Below, one piece after another: positions 62,275 to 64,000 of a stretch of 64,000 nucleotides of DNA. This DNA is from Ardenticatenaceae bacterium. Lineage in GTDB: Bacteria > Chloroflexota > Anaerolineae > Promineifilales > Promineifilaceae. The stretch spans positions 46,502 through 110,501 of the forward strand of contig JACKBT010000016.1 in the NCBI GenBank assembly GCA_020634415.1. The letters run 5' to 3'. The position numbers and the translations under genes were made by a program. Below the pieces are notes generated by a model, which was not told where the DNA came from, searched no databases, and worked only from the letters and a program-made list of their open reading frames with translations. Every line of letters starts with the position of its first letter. Positions within the stretch are counted from its first letter, which is position 1.

Positions 62275-63951
62275 TTAGCCGCCAAAGGCACCCTGGATGG
62301 CAAACATCTCCTCAATCATCACGCCGATAAAGCCCAGCGGCGGTTGATTCGAGTCGAGTGTGCCAATGAGGGTGATGTTTTGCTCCGGCCAGTAAAAGGC
62401 GTAGCTGTTGAAAAGACCGCCATGCCCTTGCAAGGTACCCAGCCCAGGAATATCCCATTCGTCGAGGACAAAGAGGTACGTGCCTAAACCGTAATAGGCT
62501 CCGGCATCGGTCGTCTCTATCCAGTCCATCATGGCCTCTTGGCTGGCAGGGTCGTCAAACAGGTCGCCTTTGACCCAGGCCCACAAGAAGCGGTTTTGGT
62601 CTTCAACGGTGGAGACCAATCCACCGGAACCCCATTCGTAAGAGTGGCTTTCCAGGTCATTCCAGAGTGTGTCGTTGTAGTAGGCGTGGGAGAGAGAACG
62701 GCCGTCTACACCCGGCACCACCTCCTCACGAAACTCAAAATAGGTATGCTCCATGCCCAATGGCTCGAAAATCAGTTGGCGGTAGGCTTCATGCAGCTTC
62801 AGGCCCGAGGCGGCCTCCACTACCAGACCGAGTAACTGGAAGTTGGTGTCGCTGTAGTGGAAGGTTTCGCCTGGTTGGGCAAGGGGTGGGGCATTGGCGA
62901 TGGCCCATGCCAGCACCATCATCTCATCCCAACGGGTATCGGGTTCGGCCAGCACCAAATCCTTGAAATCGGGCAGCCCATTGCCATCTTTGTCCTCGCC
63001 ATTGGAGAAATCGCCCAGGCCGCTGGTGTGGTTCAACAGGTGGCGCACGGTGATGGCTTGGCCGTAGGATTCGCCATCCAAAACGAGAAGGCGCGAAACA
63101 ATGTCCTCTGGTAGGTAAAGGCTGATGGGATCATCCAGGCTGAGCTGGCCTTGCTCGACGAGTTTCATGATGGTAACGGCCGTATACATTTTGGTGATGC
63201 TGGAAAGGATGTATTGATCATCGGCCACCATCTCTATGCCTGCTCCGGCATCGGCCATGCCCGCTGCGCCTTTCCAGGTGAAGTGATGGTCGGGGGCATC
63301 TACCATGAGGATGAAACCTGGTGCACCGTTGTGATTAACCCAAGTGTCGGCGATGGCTTGTAAGGCGGCGGCCAATTCGGGCATGGTCTCATCGTCGCTC
63401 ATGGATTCGGGGGCGGCTATGTCGGCTGGCTCGGCGAGCCATTTTTGGGTCATGTTGGCGAAGATGTAGTTGCGGGTAAAGCCACCCTCGTTACAGCCGT
63501 CCTCCACTGTCTGGAATGTGGCGCGGCCATCGTCCAGCAGCAAAACATCATACACGCCGACTGTTTCGGCAGGACATTCTACCCAGTGCCCCGTATTTTC
63601 TAGATCGCGGATGTGCAGTTGGTTGTTTTCAAACCAATAGTCACCGGTGATGCGGGGTGAGGTGGTGAGACCTTCTTGGGAAAGGGAGAGGAAGTAACGG
63701 CCGTCTTCCGTGTACATCAGATAGCCTTTTTCACCAGCGACGGAGCCTTCCCAAATGCCCGCCATCTCCTCAGTGGTGGTGATCATGGGCGGGGTGGTGG
63801 GTTCGGGAACGGCCGTTGCTGTTGGCTCAGTCATTTCCTCTTCAATGGCTGTTGCGGCGGCGGTGGGTTGGGCTGGGTTGGTGGTTTCATCGCCACCGCA
63901 GGCGGCTAACAGGCATAAAAAGATAACGAGAACGAGAACTACTTTTTTCAT
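62275..63951 (-). CDS. Beta-lactamase-family serine hydrolase lipoprotein
   Basis: A 558-aa lipoprotein. The signal has the lipobox LLAAC with Cys18, followed by a Thr/Pro/Glu-rich linker (about 20-55), an unassigned beta-rich domain (about 60-175), and a class C beta-lactamase/DD-peptidase-like domain (about 195-555) with the SxxK motif SSITK (near 250) and YSDTN (near 363). It would sit on the outer face of the membrane. Family members are esterases, peptidases or drug-resistance enzymes; no sign here settles which. A CCTCC-type repeat lies at the right window edge, before its start. Confidence 0.88.
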   Translation of the reverse strand: MKKVVLVLVIFLCLLAACGGDETTNPAQPTAAATAIEEEMTEPTATAVPEPTTPPMITTTEEMAGIWEGSVAGEKGYLMYTEDGRYFLSLSQEGLTTSPRITGDYWFENNQLHIRDLENTGHWVECPAETVGVYDVLLLDDGRATFQTVEDGCNEGGFTRNYIFANMTQKWLAEPADIAAPESMSDDETMPELAAALQAIADTWVNHNGAPGFILMVDAPDHHFTWKGAAGMADAGAGIEMVADDQYILSSITKMYTAVTIMKLVEQGQLSLDDPISLYLPEDIVSRLLVLDGESYGQAITVRHLLNHTSGLGDFSNGEDKDGNGLPDFKDLVLAEPDTRWDEMMVLAWAIANAPPLAQPGETFHYSDTNFQLLGLVVEAASGLKLHEAYRQLIFEPLGMEHTYFEFREEVVPGVDGRSLSHAYYNDTLWNDLESHSYEWGSGGLVSTVEDQNRFLWAWVKGDLFDDPASQEAMMDWIETTDAGAYYGLGTYLFVLDEWDIPGLGTLQGHGGLFNSYAFYWPEQNITLIGTLDSNQPPLGFIGVMIEEMFAIQGAFGG

Positions 63952-63971
63952 GATTCTTACTCCTTCGTAAA

Positions 63972-64000
63972 CGACCCTCCCGGAGGGTTAACCCTTGAGT
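63972..64000. repeat. CCTCCGG-type repeat, cut by window end
   Basis: cgaccctcccggagggttaa then cccttgagt. The left arm and part of the loop of the family seen at 5723 and 30935. Confidence 0.5.

Larger units (their letters stand above)
1159..63817. repeat. Dispersed AACGGCCGTT palindrome, about 48 exact copies
   Basis: Exact copies from 1159-1168 to 63808-63817, for example 13627-13636, 13840-13849, 24278-24287, 28974-28983, 39066-39075, 41033-41042, 42915-42924, 54588-54597 and 55429-55438. Most are inside genes, read as TAV, NGR or RPL/RPF depending on frame. Many more shorter variants (acggccg, cggccgtt) exist. Counted by eye. Confidence 0.9.

Noticed and set aside
1159..63817. AACGGCCGTT as a by-product of favoured codons
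   Set aside because: It occurs in all frames, on both strands and between genes, so codon preference alone cannot explain it.

Overview
The window reads as chromosomal DNA of an uncultured filamentous Chloroflexota (Anaerolineae-like). Three things suggest this: the mix of genes (a SARP/BTAD-type regulator fused to an ATPase and TPRs, large TPR/GAF histidine kinases, an AI-2E permease, a deazaflavin-type nitroreductase, and a hemQ-based heme cluster with a HemY-type oxidase), moderately high GC, and many short hairpin repeats between genes. The lineage is an inference from gene content; there is no rRNA gene here to confirm it. I see no prophage, CRISPR array, intact insertion sequence or tRNA.

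Layout. 1-4.7 kb: a giant signalling protein, open at the left window edge (metallo-beta-lactamase, STAS, degenerate kinase, AAA ATPase, TPR). 5.0-9.4 kb: a compact unit of one esterase-like hydrolase and three different ATP-grasp ligases, the best candidate for an undescribed pathway. 9.5-14 kb: folC, lon and an F420-type nitroreductase. 14-20 kb: a recombinase-fold protein without catalytic residues, tmk, a sugar dehydrogenase-like propeller, ppk2, a universal stress protein and a zinc-ribbon/NHL membrane protein. 20-28 kb: SARP-ATPase regulator, S9 peptidase, MFS exporter, ArsR-like regulator with a perfect 28-bp palindrome at its 5' end. 28-41 kb: two sensor kinases, CDP-glucose dehydratase, an orphan HyuB, a phosphoribosyltransferase, a quinone oxidoreductase, rhomboid protease, TPR protein and AI-2E permease. 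41-46 kb: an envelope-glycan block (methyltransferase-GT39 fusion, GT4 glycosyltransferase, flippase-like protein). 46.5-48.3 kb: cupin, aldo/keto reductase and a small protein. 48.4-60.2 kb: a near-complete heme operon (radical SAM, hemY, HTH regulator, hemA, C, D, B, Q, E, H, L). 60.2-64 kb: DEAD-box helicase with a structured leader, and a serine beta-lactamase-like lipoprotein.

The most unusual signal is not a gene. The 10-bp palindrome AACGGCCGTT occurs about 48 times by eye (chance expectation in 64 kb is well below one), mostly inside genes, in all reading frames and on both gene strands. At most copies the base composition switches: G exceeds C just before it and C exceeds G just after it, whichever strand the gene is on. 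A second signal is a set of hairpins built from short tandem words (for example gagactgg...ccagtctc). They fill most intergenic gaps and also occur as in-frame insertions inside at least four genes (the methyltransferase-GT39 fusion, hemD, hemA, hyuB). Counts were made by eye and should be recomputed.
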